From: Cryptomeria japonica
Lineage: Eukaryota > Streptophyta > Pinopsida > Cupressales > Cupressaceae
NCBI RefSeq assembly: GCF_030272615.1
Contig: NC_081405.1
Span: forward strand, 154,211,113 to 154,275,112
Direction: 5' to 3'
DNA length: 64,000 nucleotides
The translations under genes were made by a program, and so were the position numbers. Shown here piece by piece: positions 35,372 through 47,462 of this stretch; position 1 is the stretch's first letter; each line of letters starts with the position of its first letter. The notes under the pieces are model-generated. The model was given only the letters and a program-made list of their open reading frames with translations. It ran no database searches and was not told where the DNA came from.

Positions 35372-36099
35372 ATTTTTAGTATTCACATGCATACATATTG
35401 ATAATGAATTATGAAAGAAATCAAACATTGGAAATTCCTAATTTTTCAATTAAATTTGACTCTCGTGTTTACGTTCAATTCAACACAAATGTCATTTATT
35501 AGGGATCTGTAATGTATATGATGAATGCTTTATTAACGATATCATATGAATATTTAAAATTTCCCTATATATTTTAAATTTTCCATGGTTTCCTTTGTCA
35601 TTCCCTATTGTTGCCAAAATGGCTCCAAAAAACTACCCCCAAAACTCGTCCCCCCATCCCTATTGTCCCCATCATAGAAACTTGGCTAGCATAGATGTAC
35701 ATTTAATTAGGGCCTTACATTACCTCATTGATATCTTGAAATAACATTTTTAACAAAAAAACATTTTTTTTCGTTAGGTTTTTCATTACTTAAGTAAGGA
35801 AAAGGCCCTGACCCCTCACAAAAATAGATAACAAATGACAAAACTGAGCAACAATAGAACAACAACTCGCATTAGACAGCCAGAAGCCAGATAAAACTCA
35901 AGAAACTAACTCACTTGTAAGTAACCAAAAAACAAAATTCCCTAACCACATCCATACCACTAGAGCTATCTAACCAGATTAACTTCATAAGACCATAGAC
36001 ATACATACTACCAAACTAATTAAAATAAAGGGAAGAACTAGTAGTAGTCACTGTACCAAAATTAAACTAAGTCTTAGGGGGCACGTAGGCCTCATTAAC

Positions 36100-38250
36100 T
36101 AGATTGTTCAAGGAAATAATCTTAGAAATACTATAACTAATTAACCACTATAACAGGCTCTTATCACTATTAAAACTATTAATAATAGTAATCTTAGAAA
36201 GAGCAACAAAAAAGGCACCAATTCCAACGCTCCATTGTGAACAACATCATTATTTTTTGTTGAGGATATCCGAGTTCCTAGCAAGTCTTCTCATGTGTTC
36301 TTGCTAGGCCTTCTGATCTAACTCTTCATCATTCTGCTCCAACTCCTTTGAATTGTCCTTTTTCAGCTATTTCTTGGCCTTTTTCTTAAGTTTAATCTAA
36401 CTAGAGACAAAACCTATAGTAGCTTTACACATGATGTTGTCAATAATGGCACAGATAGAGCTCAAAGACTCATTCACCCTTTCTTTTATTTTTGCGAGAG
36501 TCCTCCACTTTGGTTTCAAGGTTCATAACCTTGACCCGAAGGTCAACAATTTGGCCCTTGACTTGGAAATGTTGTCATTTTGCTTCACTCTCATCCTCAT
36601 GTTCCTCTTTAGTCTCTAAAAAAGTCCTCATTCTTTGAATCATCAGAGGACAAGTCCACATCATCTTTGGGTGCATATACTTCTGCAGGCTCATGGATGA
36701 CCCCCTTGACTTCCATTTTGCCCTTTTTATCCTTAGCAATGAGGCGGGTAGAGGGTCTCTCACTCAAGCTTCCTTCTTGTTTGTCATAATCTTTCTTAGC
36801 TTCTTCCTCATCATTAGACCCCAACTCATTTGAATCAATGGTAATTTGTTTTGTTCTGGGATTCTTTTTTAGTTTTCATGGATTTTGAAGGGCTATTCTT
36901 GGAAGTAGTAGATTTTTATTTGTCCGATGTAGTTTTCAGAAGTGCAACCTCAAGGGCTTCCGCAACTGGTTCATTTTTGACCTTTTTACGTTTAGCATTG
37001 GAAGCAAATTTGTTGCCTTCATGAGGCAATAGTTTTTGACTCAATCAGTTCTATATGAACCAAGTTACGAGGAACTTCCTCAAAGTCATAGAGGTTTTTC
37101 AGAAAAGGTTAATAGATGGCTACAGTGAGGGTAGCAGTCAAAAGCAAACTGATACAGGGTGTAAATTAACCCTTAGTGAAGCAGATGAGATGCCCCTTTA
37201 GAGATACTAGCAGACAAAGAAGTAAAAGATAATAAGGCAAGTCAATTTTGTCCCCATGACAAATATGGGTTAAAATTGGGAAATGGTACCCATGAATAGT
37301 TGAATTACAACATTCCAATGTAAAATATTTATCATATAAAAAATCACCATAGGATATGATGGAGGTAGGATTGAACGTGGTCATTTTGTAGAACCTTTGA
37401 ACTTTCCCCTTTCTCAATTTTTTTTTGGAGATAACCTTTGTAATCCCTTGAAATTTTATTCGCCACTTTCTTTCCTTTATTTTTCAAACTAGTAACCTCC
37501 ACAATGAGCTCTAGTGTGATAGTAAAGTTAATGTTGCCAATGGTCACCACCCCCTTCTACCAGGGATTACAATATTTTGTTGACAAAGACCTATTGTATC
37601 CTTTAAGAAAAAAAAATAAGGTGTCATTCTTGCCTTGTCAAAAAGATCACACACTTTGTCATTTTGTTGTAGCTCCTCATAGTCTTTAAGTTCTAACCAT
37701 TTCAGAGCATCCCCCATAGCAATATTTAGCTCAACAACTATTGGAAAAGACAAACAAACACAGAGAAATTTAGGCCCACAAATCTTGTTACAACTACACC
37801 ACAAGAAGAATAATGGAAATAATTAAGGTTAGGAGTATCTAGAAAATATATGTAGCTCACACATGTGAAGTGACCCTTCTGTAAATAACCATTCTTATGG
37901 GGAAACAAATATAATGCACCGCTACTCCTACTAATCATATCATCACTCATGACAATGAAAGTCGAGTAATAACAAATATTGTTCGTAACATTCAACTCTT
38001 TAACATCATTAAATTCCCTTGTGCCAAGGAGAGTCATTAATATCATGTAGCCAAGCTCACATTTGTGAAGCCATGTCAGTATCAAACACTTCATCCAAAT
38101 TTGAATTTGAAAAATAGTGGACCCTTTCCATCCCCTTTGTTTAAGAACCATTTTAAACATCATTATAATTTTTATTAACAAAAGAAATAGAATCCATAAG
38201 ATAATTCTGTCTCCTCTCCATAAAAAGGAATTTCTTTAAGGCTGGAATGA
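36100..38250 (-). pseudogene. Unidentified decayed coding block 3' of the LINE RNase H
   Basis: Minus-strand pieces read as one gene in broken frames. An N-terminal part lies around 38181-37740 ('GTREFNDVKELNVTNNICYY', 'SGALYLFPHKNG', 'YSSCGVVVTRFVG'). A middle part contains GNINFTITLELIVEVTSL and 'GYLQKKIEKGES' (37550-37345). A Lys/Glu/Asp-rich tail with 'RPSTRLIAKDKKGKMEV' and 'VDLSSDDSKNEDFF' (36824-36610) precedes a coil ('LAKIKERVNESLSSICAI', near 36500). I do not recognise the protein. It may be a LINE-linked accessory ORF or an older insert lying within the LINE boundaries. Confidence 0.4.
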
Positions 38251-38285
38251 CACTGAGAAAAATTAAGGAAGGTCCAATCAACAAA

Positions 38286-38670
38286 CTAGAGGCCATGATT
38301 GGCTAAATCATTGGCTGCCTTATTTCCTTCCTGAAATACATGTTGAACTTTACATTGAGGGAAGCTCCTAATAAATTCTTTATTGTCTTCCATAATACTT
38401 TTAATTTCCCACGAACAACCAAATTTACCGTTTAAGCAGTCCAGTGTCAGTTTGGAATCCCCTTCAAGGATAATTTTTTGAAAATTCATCTCCTTAAGTC
38501 TTTTAACACCTTTCCAAGTGGCAAAAATTTTCACCCTTTTGTTGGAGCCCTACCTAGGTTCACATAGTATCCTTCATTAAGAGTTCCCCTAATGTCTCTA
38601 AGGACACCTCTAGCACTAGAGGTCCCCAAATTTCCTTTAGAGCAACATCAAAATTATATTTTACCCACCC
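38286..38670 (-). pseudogene. LINE RNase H domain
   Basis: The minus strand reads VKYNFDVALK...GTSSARGVLRD, then 'VKRLKEMNFQKIILEGDSK', 'CSWEIKSIMEDNKEFIRSFP' and 'EGNKAANDLANHGL'. Three catalytic Asp positions are visible (NFDVA, EGDS, ANDLA). The Glu helix region is lost (IFATWKG). A frameshift lies near 38530. Confidence 0.85.
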
Positions 38671-38879
38671 TTCCTCTAGAGGAAACCATTTGCACTCCTT
38701 CATTAGGGTCAACTTATTCAAATTGATCTTCATCAGGTTGTGATTGATCCCCTGAATCTATTTATCTCTAATATCTTTAAGGCTAGGGATGTTTTTCGAT
38801 AGCCCAAAGGAAGCAACATTCACATTTTCCTTTATTTGTTGTTTGATAACTTTGAATAGTGTGTTAATGTTTCTTGCCA

Positions 38880-39990
38880 CTTCCCTGAATATTTTATTAT
38901 TTCACTCCTTCCATATATTCCAAACCACAAAGGGTGGAATTTGAGACTAGAGACTACATATAATATGGTGATTGAAAGGGCAGTGACCCCAATGCTCCAT
39001 TAGACCTCTCATATGCTCAAAAAGAGCCAAGAGATCAATAATTCAACAAAAACCTTAGACCACACCTCTCTAGCATATTGATAGTTCAAGGAAATATGGT
39101 CAATGTTTTGCAAATCCATGTAGCAAAGGGAGCACCTATTAACAAATAAAAATCCCCTTTTGTTCAAATTATCTATGGTCAAAATTAATTTTGGGGATAA
39201 GGCTAGTCACCCAAATATTATTGCAATTGAATTTATCTCTTGTCATGTCTTCCATGACCTTGTAGTCAGATTTGATCAAGACTTCCTTAGAGGACTTGTA
39301 TCTCCAAATACAAATATCCTTCCTATTTAAAGAAAAGGAGTTGGTCCCAAGATAAGACTACAATAGAGTAGCCTAATCTTCCAATTTCTTAAGATCAAAA
39401 TCAAGAATACCTTTTATATCCCCTACCTGGTTCTTGAAATCCTTCCATCTCCCATGGAAACCCTACTAGCATAGGTATTTATGCAACAAAGTTCCCTTTT
39501 TCTAGATTAGGAATTCTTTAATCAAATTAAAACAATTAGTAGTAGACATGGTCACTTCCTTAAACCACAACTCATCCCAAAATCTAGTATTACTACCACA
39601 TCCAACAATATGTTTACCCCCTTTTTTAAAACATTTCTTATTTTCAAGATATTATTCCAGATATAGGAACCTGGAGAAAATCCAATGTCATATAATATAT
39701 TATCACAAAGGGGCATTACTTAGATATTTGACATGAATAATTTTGACCCGATCCTTATCTCCTATAATTTGCCACCCAATTTTGGATAGAAGAGCTTGGT
39801 TAAATGGCCTAATTTTCCTAATCCCAAGCCCACCAAAAATTTTAGGTTTTCAAACTCTATCCCAAGCCAATAGGGCTATGCAAGACTTTTCTTTAGTCCC
39901 AGCTCAAAGAAAACTTCTTTGTTTTTTTTCAATTTTATCAGCAACTACTCCAAGAATTTTAAATGGAGAGATATCATAAACCGGGATATT
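38880..39990 (-). pseudogene. LINE zf-RVT region (RT C-terminus)
   Basis: Broken minus-strand frames include a W-x-IY-x-R-SE-I-I-K like segment near 38890-38940 (usual WNIWKERNNKIF), as expected between RT and RNase H in plant LINEs. The rest is decayed; placement is mainly by position. Confidence 0.55.
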
Positions 39991-40714
39991 CTACAGAAAA
40001 GATCTAACCAGTTAAACTTTGCCAACATGATGTAATAATTTTCCTTTCCATCCCATAAGGTTTTTTTGAAATCCCTTAATTAAACTATTCTAGAAGTTGT
40101 TAGGAGGACATTTCGAAATAAGAGGGAGACCCAGGTAACAATCTAAGAAAGAAGCAATGTTGCATCCAAGAATCATGTTGATCTTGGCTTGTAAGGAAGG
40201 TAGAACATTGAAGAAGTATATTTTTCTTTTGTTATAGTTAATATGTTGTCTAGATAACTGAGCATAATTATCTAGGATCTCCCACCATCCTTTAGCTTCA
40301 AAGACATAAGCCTCACCCAAGATAATGGTGTCATCCACAAATTGCTAATGGGTAATAGGAGGCAAATGGGAGTCAACTTTAATACCCTTGAGTCAATTTT
40401 GATCTCTATATTTCTAAATACTTCTCCCCAAGACTTTAGCAACAATAATAAACATGTAGGGCTTATCAAAGCCCTCTACCACAGGAAAAATAACCTTTTG
40501 GAGAACCATTAACAAGTGCCAAGCACGTGGTAGGAGAGGTAACACATTCATTAATCATCCTAAAAAATATACCTTTAAACCTAAAAAATTTTAACACTTC
40601 AAAGAGGAGGTTCTATGAGACTCTATCATAAGCTTTGAAAATATCAAGTTTAAGGACCATACCAACCTTCTTGTTGTATTCCATAGAATGGGCCAATTCA
40701 CAGATAGTAATAAC

Positions 40715-42083
40715 TATTAGAAATCCTTGATTGGTTGTCATTGATGTCAATTATGGTGATCCAGGTTGGTCCAAAAATTATAGTATACAATGTTTGTAGT
40801 GTATGTTGAGTATGCAAAACATTGGCAATGTAGAACAATGGAAGATAGGTATGTATGTATGAAAGGAAGTCAACAATGGTTGTAAGTATGTTACTAGTAT
40901 ACTCTTCCAATAGAATATTGCTCTGGAATTTTGTAGTGTCAGTTCATGGATATGTTTCTCATAGTGTCTAAGTTCTGGTGTTGGTTGTGGCAATTGGTTT
41001 CATGCTCCATATGTATATGCTTTAATGATATTGCAGTCTAGTGATATTTAGTATTCAGTTTTTTCAGGATTGTAGTGCTTCGCATTCTTGTCTCATTGCA
41101 GATATGATAGCATTTTTTTTATATGTTGGTTGTCATTGCTCAATATTTTTGTATTCAAGTTTTGGTGCTCCAAAAGTTGTGCTACATAGATATATTTGGT
41201 TGTGCAGTGTTTGTCAATTCTATGAGCTTCGGTTTGCCTCCAATTTTTGATATCCAATGATAATCCTTTTGATGATCCAGTGTTCATGTCTTTAACTGTT
41301 CCTATGCTGAGGTAGATCGTGTTCTTTATGCTTCGGTAGTGTGCTCTTATAGAAATTTGAGATTATGTTGTTTTTGGGTTAGGCCAACCTTGAATGTTTT
41401 TATTATTGTTTTGCTCTAGTGATTGTAGTGTGTGATCTGGCCATTGGAGTATCTTTTCGGAAAGTGTATTTGAGGCCAACTTGATGTATATTCTTATTGG
41501 TACACACACATATATACATAGACATAATATGTTTAGATATATAAGAGAGAGTAGAGCAAATTATGAGCGAAGAAGATGGTGAGCAACAAAGTGAGATAGT
41601 TGTGTGAAGGACATTTTTTGTGCAATAATATTTTGAGTGTGAGTAGGTAGATAGTGAATGAATTACAAATTTTCTTAACTAGATCTACTGCAAGCAGTTG
41701 ATGTGTTGTTTGAGCTTAACAAGAACTAATCCCATGCATATGTAGATGCAATTTTCTCAGTAGGGTCTTATTTTTCTTGGTAGTGAGCCTTATAGTATCG
41801 TTGTAATTTGGGTAGTGAGCCCTTCGACAGTGAGCCTCCTTTTGTAATCCCATATAACTAGTTATATTATCTTGAGAATTAAACCTCTTCGTGGTTTCTC
41901 CCATTTGGGTTTTCCAAGTATAAAAATCCAATTTCTCTCTTATGGTTGTATGTGTTTTGGATTTCATTTCAATCACTTCATGCTAAGGTTAATTGAGATC
42001 AAATTTAGTTTCAAAAATTTTGAGTGTTAAATTTTGGGGAATATTGATTCACCCCCCTCTCACACTTTTAGGTTTGTTTAACA
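40715..42083 (+). mobile_element. Copia solo LTR inserted in the LINE RT
   Basis: A 1369-bp segment flanked by ATAAC (40710-40714) and ATAAT (42084-42088). The start is TATTAG (canonical TG mutated) and the end TTTAACA. Removing it plus one TSD restores the expected spacing of the LINE RT between ILDAI and CELAHS. It resembles the copia LTR at 5928-6815: both share GTTGTCATTGATGTCAA near the coding-orientation start, and the 'gggggtgaatca' and 'ggaaaaacccaagaag' style segments near the other end. No internal coding region is present, so it arose by LTR-LTR recombination. Confidence 0.85.
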
Positions 42084-42347
42084 ATAATAGCATCCAAAAT
42101 ATGTGTACCTTTGACAAAGCCTGTCTGATTATCTAAAATCATCTTCTCCAAAACCTTTTTAAGCCTATTCTCCATGTTCTTAAACATGATCTTGTAAAGG
42201 GTATTACAAAGGCTGATAGACCTGAAATCTTTCAAGGAAACAACATTCTCATACTTGGGGATCAAGGCAATAAAAGTAGAGTCAACCTGTTTAAGGAGTT
42301 ACTAGTTCTAAAGAAGTCTCTAGCTGCATTATAAATATCCATCCCAA

Positions 42348-43326
42348 GGTGAACTCACAAAGTTGGTTCCCACTTTTTGGTACATCCTGATTTTTGCTGA
42401 AATCATACATTTTTTAGAAAATAAAATTATTTAAGCTTTAAGAGGTGCCATTTGAAGTAATTAATTGAAGAGAGTTAGATCAAAGGCTCTTAGATCTAAA
42501 TTTCTTGGATAGAACCTCTCTACTTCTAAATCATCCTTGCAATGGAGTCTCCTTTGCATCTATCAAATGCTGATAAAAAAACCAATTTTACATTAGCTTT
42601 TGAGGGGTCAAACGAATTCATTTAGAGGTTTTGTTTTTTTAAGGATTTAGTTTTTATTATAAGCTTTCCAAATAGTATAATTTTTAATATATTTAATTTC
42701 ATTAATATATTTTTATTTTATTTTTTATGAATGTAGGTTTTTCACTGAACATGAACTTCTTTGTTCAATGCATTGGGAAAAATAGTAAACTAATTCAAAA
42801 AAATTATGAAAAATATCTATGCACTAGGTATTGATGTCTTCTTTCTAACAAAAAAATAAAACTGAATTTTGATATATATAGAACAAGTTACGTGTTCAAA
42901 CGTACACCTATATCTAAATTATAATTAGTCAGACTTCAAAACTTAATAAAATAAAAAAATATTCAACATATCACTATCAAACCAACTGCATGCCCTGGGA
43001 ATTGATGTTACAAACCAAAATTTAAAAGAGATAAGTTTTTATCATTTATAGAAAAAAAGTTATACGTTTCGGGATGCACATCACTCTTAAAAAATGTTGT
43101 TTGCTGTAAAAAACTACTTTTGAGGGAGATGGAAAAATCAAAAAAAAATTGAAAAAACTATATTTAGAATCTGCAAAAAAGATGTTGCAAATCACTAGTT
43201 TACATCATCTTCAAATTCTTAACGGTTTAAAAGTTATAGGTGTCGGAAAGTGAAGGTTTTTTGCAAAATGTTCATCTAAGTGTCAAATTTGGTCAAAAAG
43301 TGGGAACCAGTATTGTGAGTTCACCC
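42348..43326. mobile_element. TIR element copy 1 (0.98 kb, non-autonomous, unclassified)
   Basis: The ends are inverted: left GGTGAACTCACAA...TGGTTCCCACTTTTTGG, and the right end read backwards GGGTGAACTCACAATACTGG, then TTCCCACTTTTTG. The TIR is about 34 bp. CCCAA (or CCCAAG) flanks both sides (42343-42347 and 43327-43331). Excision leaves a continuous LINE RT reading (QEF*DVLG to LGMDIYNAARDFF). It has no coding capacity. A second copy in opposite orientation lies at 47794-48768. The superfamily is not assignable from TIR and TSD by eye. Confidence 0.85.
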
Positions 43327-43799
43327 CCCAAGCACATCCTAGAATTCTTGAAAAAAAGCCAGTGCGAACCCATCTGGGCCAGGGGCTTTATAGGCTCTGA
43401 ATGAGAAAAATGCCTCCTTATTTTCCTGAAGGAAAACTTTAGAAGTAAGTCGTTATAGATCTAGATCTATAATAACCTCAAGGATAACCTCCAACATACC
43501 CCAAGGGTCCTCAAGAAAATTGTGACCATTGTAGTATGAATCAACAAAAAAGGAAACAACCATCATGGCTATCTCAGTATCATCCTTCATATGAGAGTCA
43601 TCCTCCCTCTGGAAACATCTTATCTTATTTCTACTCCTATGTTTCATAGATTTCTGGTGAAAATTTTTGGTGTTCTTATCATCCTCAGTAAGTCACTATA
43701 CACAAGATTTTTGCTTCCAAAAGACTTCTTCCTATTTGTTCAATTTGACCAATTGATCTCTGATGGATTTCTCCTCCATGCTATCTTCCAAATTAGTCT

Positions 43800-44650
43800 G
43801 ACCTGACTCCAATCTATCCTAGATATATTTTAATTTGGAGGTGATATATTTCTTGTGATTAAAGATGTTACCAAAGGAACATTTATTCCATCCCTTTACC
43901 TTATATTTAATAATTTTTAACTTATGCACCACACGGAACATAGGAGTCCCATCCATTAAAGTATTATGCCATTGAACCACCAAGTTTCTAAAATTTAGGT
44001 GTTGAGTCCATATAATCTTATAATTGAAAGGAAAAGGACCTTTCTTTAAACCATTCTCCCAAAAGATTATAATATCATTGTGATTTGGCCTCGTTTTGGG
44101 CAGGACTTTGAGATAAAGAGCATCCACATTTTCCCAATTGCAAGAAACCAGAAACCTATCAATTCTAACTTGGATTAAATGATGACCCTGCCTCCTATTA
44201 GACCAAGTAAATTAAGAACCTTGTAAGAAAATTGAAGTCAACACCCAACATCCAAACATCAGTCAGACCATTTAAAATAAGGGAAGCCATGGAGTTCCAT
44301 AGAGCAGCCCTAGTAGATCTAACATTAGGGGCATATATATGTTAATAAGATTCCACTTTTGATGCATCTTTAGCTTTTGCCTCTTACTAATTAATTTGTT
44401 TTTAGAAGTATGATACAAGGTTCCCAAGAAAGAGGTTGGGTTCCACAAAGTAGCAATTCCACCAGAAGCACCCTCTACATCGCTAATAAAAAAATCAACA
44501 AAAAGGCCAAAAATGATTGACAATATTTTGGAATGCATTTTTTTTCATTTTGGTTTCTTGTAAAAAAATAATATCAACCCTTTGCTCCATCAACAAACAT
44601 TTGAGCATGTGTTGCTTAACAGGGTTATTTAAGCCCATCATATTCCATGA
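43800..44650 (-). pseudogene. LINE endonuclease (APE-type) and linker
   Basis: At 44272-44538 the minus strand reads VEGASGGIATLWNP and 'NLINIYMPLM', matching the plant LINE endonuclease core (usual GASGGIL-x-LWDP...NVYGP). At 43819-44127 it reads LPKTRPNHNDIIIFWENG, then 'GPFPFNYKIIWTQHLNF' and 'GWNKCSFGNIFNHKK', the conserved segment that ends the endonuclease (normally ...SDHxPI) and leads to RT. The catalytic His of SDH is present as NHN. It nicked target DNA. Confidence 0.88.
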
Positions 44651-44699
44651 CAAAATCTTCATCTGAACAGCTTAGAGAATAGGCTACTCAACCTTGAGC

Positions 44700-46200
44700 T
44701 TCCCAAAGAACTCCTCACCCAAGGAGTCCATCCAATCATTTCTATTTATTTTTTTACTCTAAGAGGCCATCAAGGGTCCTCTTCTTTTTCTTCTTATTTT
44801 TTGCTCCAACCTATGTCCATTCCATTTTTGAGTCTTCATCCTCCAAAAATTTCTTAGATTTACTTGGAGGAGGAGTCAAAGAGAATCTTAAAAGATTTAA
44901 CTTATCTTTTACATTCATAACCCCATCTGAAATTTCTTATTTTTCACACTTAAAACTTTATCAGGATTAACATTCTTTTTATTATTCAAGCTTGAAAATG
45001 CCTTGTAGAAAATTGTACCATGTACAGGGCACGAGACAACCATACAATTAATATTTTGAGTATCAGTTTTATTAACCAAAGGAAAGTCTCTGAACTCCAA
45101 AACATATTGGATCAGATTATAATGACCTAACATTAGAGAGGGCCAGATCCACCACAACCTTATCAACCATATTACCAGGACTTTCTTTAGGTTTTTCTTC
45201 ACATTGAATAAAATTATATTGTTATTCGGTACCCCCAATACACAGTTGAATCTTCGGGATCTGATGAGCTTGGTGGTCTATCGTGGATGTAGACACTGCC
45301 ATATCTTCCAACTATTTCTTTTCATCCTCTTTGTGACATTTTTTCCTCTTCCTTCACCGAAGGAATACCTTGACCTTTCAAACTGTCCATAGGAGGTTGC
45401 AAAACCTTAGCAAAACCATTATTCAGAGCAGTAGATACCGCAATAGCATTTATAGAGGATAGTTGCTTCTTAACTGGTTGTTTCTTACATTCATTGCTAA
45501 AATGTCCATATTTTCTACAAACTTGATGGTAAGCTCCAAAATTCTCATATTTAATAGGTTGAACCCATGAACAAAATCTTGAGTGAAGGGTGACTTGGTT
45601 GGGGAGAATAGTTTTGATAGCCACTTTAACACAAATTCTTGCAAATGAAGCCCAAGGACGCGAATCCTAGTTGTAGCCACCACCCCAAGATCCTTCCCAG
45701 GGTCCAACCCTGATTTCCATTTGCACAGAGACAAGAAGTTTTGGAAGTTGCTACCATAAGTCTAAGGACCTTCCATAAGAATCTTAACTAAATCTTCCTG
45801 ATTAACAAAACTCAAAAGGAACAACCCATTTGCCATATCATTGATAGACACACTTCCTTTTAATTTCTAATCAAAATCAACCCATTTTCTAACCTGATCA
45901 ATATTAGGTTGAAAGGCTAGGAACTTACCAACCAATTAGACGTTGAGTTCAACAATAGCGACATTCAACAACACATCAAGAATCTCCATCTATTGGCCCT
46001 GAACTTTACACAGCTCCAAAGGTTTAGTCTATGTAGGAGTCTTATCCATTTTAGGAGACTTATCTCCTAACAACATGTCCACAAAGTTTGTAGGTTCCTC
46101 ATCAACAAAAAAAGAGTCTAGATGTTATTGAGGGGAGGTCGATGGAAGTACATCAGATCTCAAAGCTTCCACCACCTGGGTGTCATTTTTTTGACTCAAG
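44700..46200 (-). pseudogene. LINE ORF1 with degenerate zinc knuckle
   Basis: At 45322-45624 the translation shows 'YENFGAYHQVCRKYGHFSNE' followed by CKKQ. This is the plant LINE ORF1 zinc knuckle (usual C-x2-C-x4-H-x4-C) with the first Cys replaced. Upstream, frames near 45640-45980 show decayed DUF4283-like stretches. ORF1 binds LINE RNA. The frame is broken repeatedly and no certain start codon can be chosen. Confidence 0.7.
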
Positions 46201-46920
46201 TAAGAAGAAACCACAAGGGCCTCATAACCAAGGGGCCCCAGAGGTGGGGACAACCATTGAGGGCCCTTATCAAGTGATCGCAACAAGAACCAACACCGTG
46301 CAGGAGAACAAACACAAGAAAATACAAGTAGATCGAGTATTTTCTACTTTAGTTATATAATAAATGGATGTTAAATATTTTATAACTTTACCAAGGTTTA
46401 CATAGCTTATTTTGAATCAATAATTATATAATCTCCTACTAAAATGTTAAACATTTTTTAAAAATATAAACTATATTTACCTTTTTCAAGCATTCTATTA
46501 GAATTGTTTCTTCATTTTAGCTATATAAAAATATGTCATTATTTTGATGGGGATAATATGAAAATTTTGAATTTGAGGTGGATCTAACATAATTGGCTAA
46601 TGGATAATGATAGAAGAATTTTCCCATGTTATGGCATAAATATAATTTTAGAATAAAACGTAATTATAGTTTATAACTCATTTCCATTGATACTAATCTC
46701 TATGGAAGGTTATTACTTTTGAATAAGAAGGATAAGATACATTTTCCTACAAACCATGGTGCAAAGTGCAAAATCCCTTATCTTATTAGAGCTACCTTAA
46801 GATATTATTTATGTCATAATTCCAAAGGAAGGGATATATGTGGGCCACTATTGAAATAATAACCATGCACTTGAGATTCTATAAAACCATAAATCATTTC
46901 CTAAAACTATATGATGATCT

Positions 46921-47446
46921 TGATCTGAATTCAATAAGCAATTCAAGCAACAATACAAGGTGTCCACAAACTTGTAAGTATTGTAAGAAAATGGGTAGTT
47001 GTAAAACTTAAAATATGAGTTGTAAACATCAAAATTCACCATTGGGTTACCCAAAATGAGTTTTTTAAAAACCATTTGGAATCCCAAAAGTCTCTAGACT
47101 CCAACAAATCTGAAATGAAAAGTTTTGGAGAATATAAATAAATATAAACTATAAAATTAGATACCCCAACTTGGTGGGGTCATAACTTCTTGCTCAGTAG
47201 TCAAATTTCAAAATCTCTTACATTGTTGGAAAGATCTCAAAGAGATATAATTTCAATCCTTTAACACAATGCCTTTAGCTATTGAGTTAAAGGTCTGACA
47301 AAAGTTTCAAATCCAAATTCCACTTCGAAGACCTCCAAAAATGAAATTTACTAGAACTTCAAAAATACTGTAAAAATATATTTTATTTTTTCTCGGTTTT
47401 GCCATCCTCAAATTTCTCTGGGACTTCTTTAGACTACTTTGGATCA
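46921..47446 (-). repeat. Gypsy-2 3' LTR (coding orientation)
   Basis: Plus-strand start TGATCTGAATTCAATAA, end TTTGGATCA. It pairs with 56976-57521. Confidence 0.9.
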
Positions 47447-47462
47447 TTCCTTCTCCCTTGAG
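47447..47462 (-). other. Gypsy-2 polypurine tract
   Basis: The minus strand reads CAAGGGAGAAGGAA right before the LTR start TGATCC. Confidence 0.85.

Larger units (their letters stand above)
39990..43700 (-). pseudogene. LINE reverse transcriptase, split by two insertions
   Basis: Upstream part (43350-43450): AYKAPGPDGFALAFFQEF. Middle (42068-42265): IPKYENVVSLKDFRSISLCN, 'NRLKKVLEKMILDNQTGFV' and 'GTHILDAI'. After the solo LTR it continues 'CELAHSMEYNKKVGMVLKLD' and FKAYDRVS (40600-40710). The catalytic strand QFVDDTIILGEA (near 40310-40345) keeps both Asp. It copied LINE RNA at the nicked target. The two insertions plus stops make it inactive. Confidence 0.9.
35762..46330 (-). mobile_element. 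Long LINE, minus strand, interrupted twice
   Basis: Minus-strand domain order is ORF1 with a zinc-knuckle relic (46.2-44.7 kb), endonuclease (44.65-43.8), RT (43.7-40.0), zf-RVT (39.9-38.9), RNase H (38.67-38.29), a 2.1-kb decayed coding block (38.25-36.1), and a short A-run at the 3' end (plus-strand T-run at 35764-35772). The boundaries are set by where copy A stops matching copy B. I could not recover a clear TSD; only ATTTT is shared. A copia solo LTR and a TIR element split the RT. Numerous stops show it is old. Confidence 0.85.

Noticed and set aside
37166-37417. Small Cys/Leu-rich secreted-peptide-like frame
   Set aside because: It belongs to the decayed block 36.1-38.25 kb and has no signal peptide with a proper start.
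40698-41976. Several 60-86 codon frames within the solo LTR
   Set aside because: They lie inside non-coding LTR sequence defined by TSD and LTR ends.
46331-46345. Long TSD for the 10.6-kb LINE
   Set aside because: Only ATTTT is shared between the two junctions, and it is confounded by the T-run. Boundaries rest on the empty site instead.
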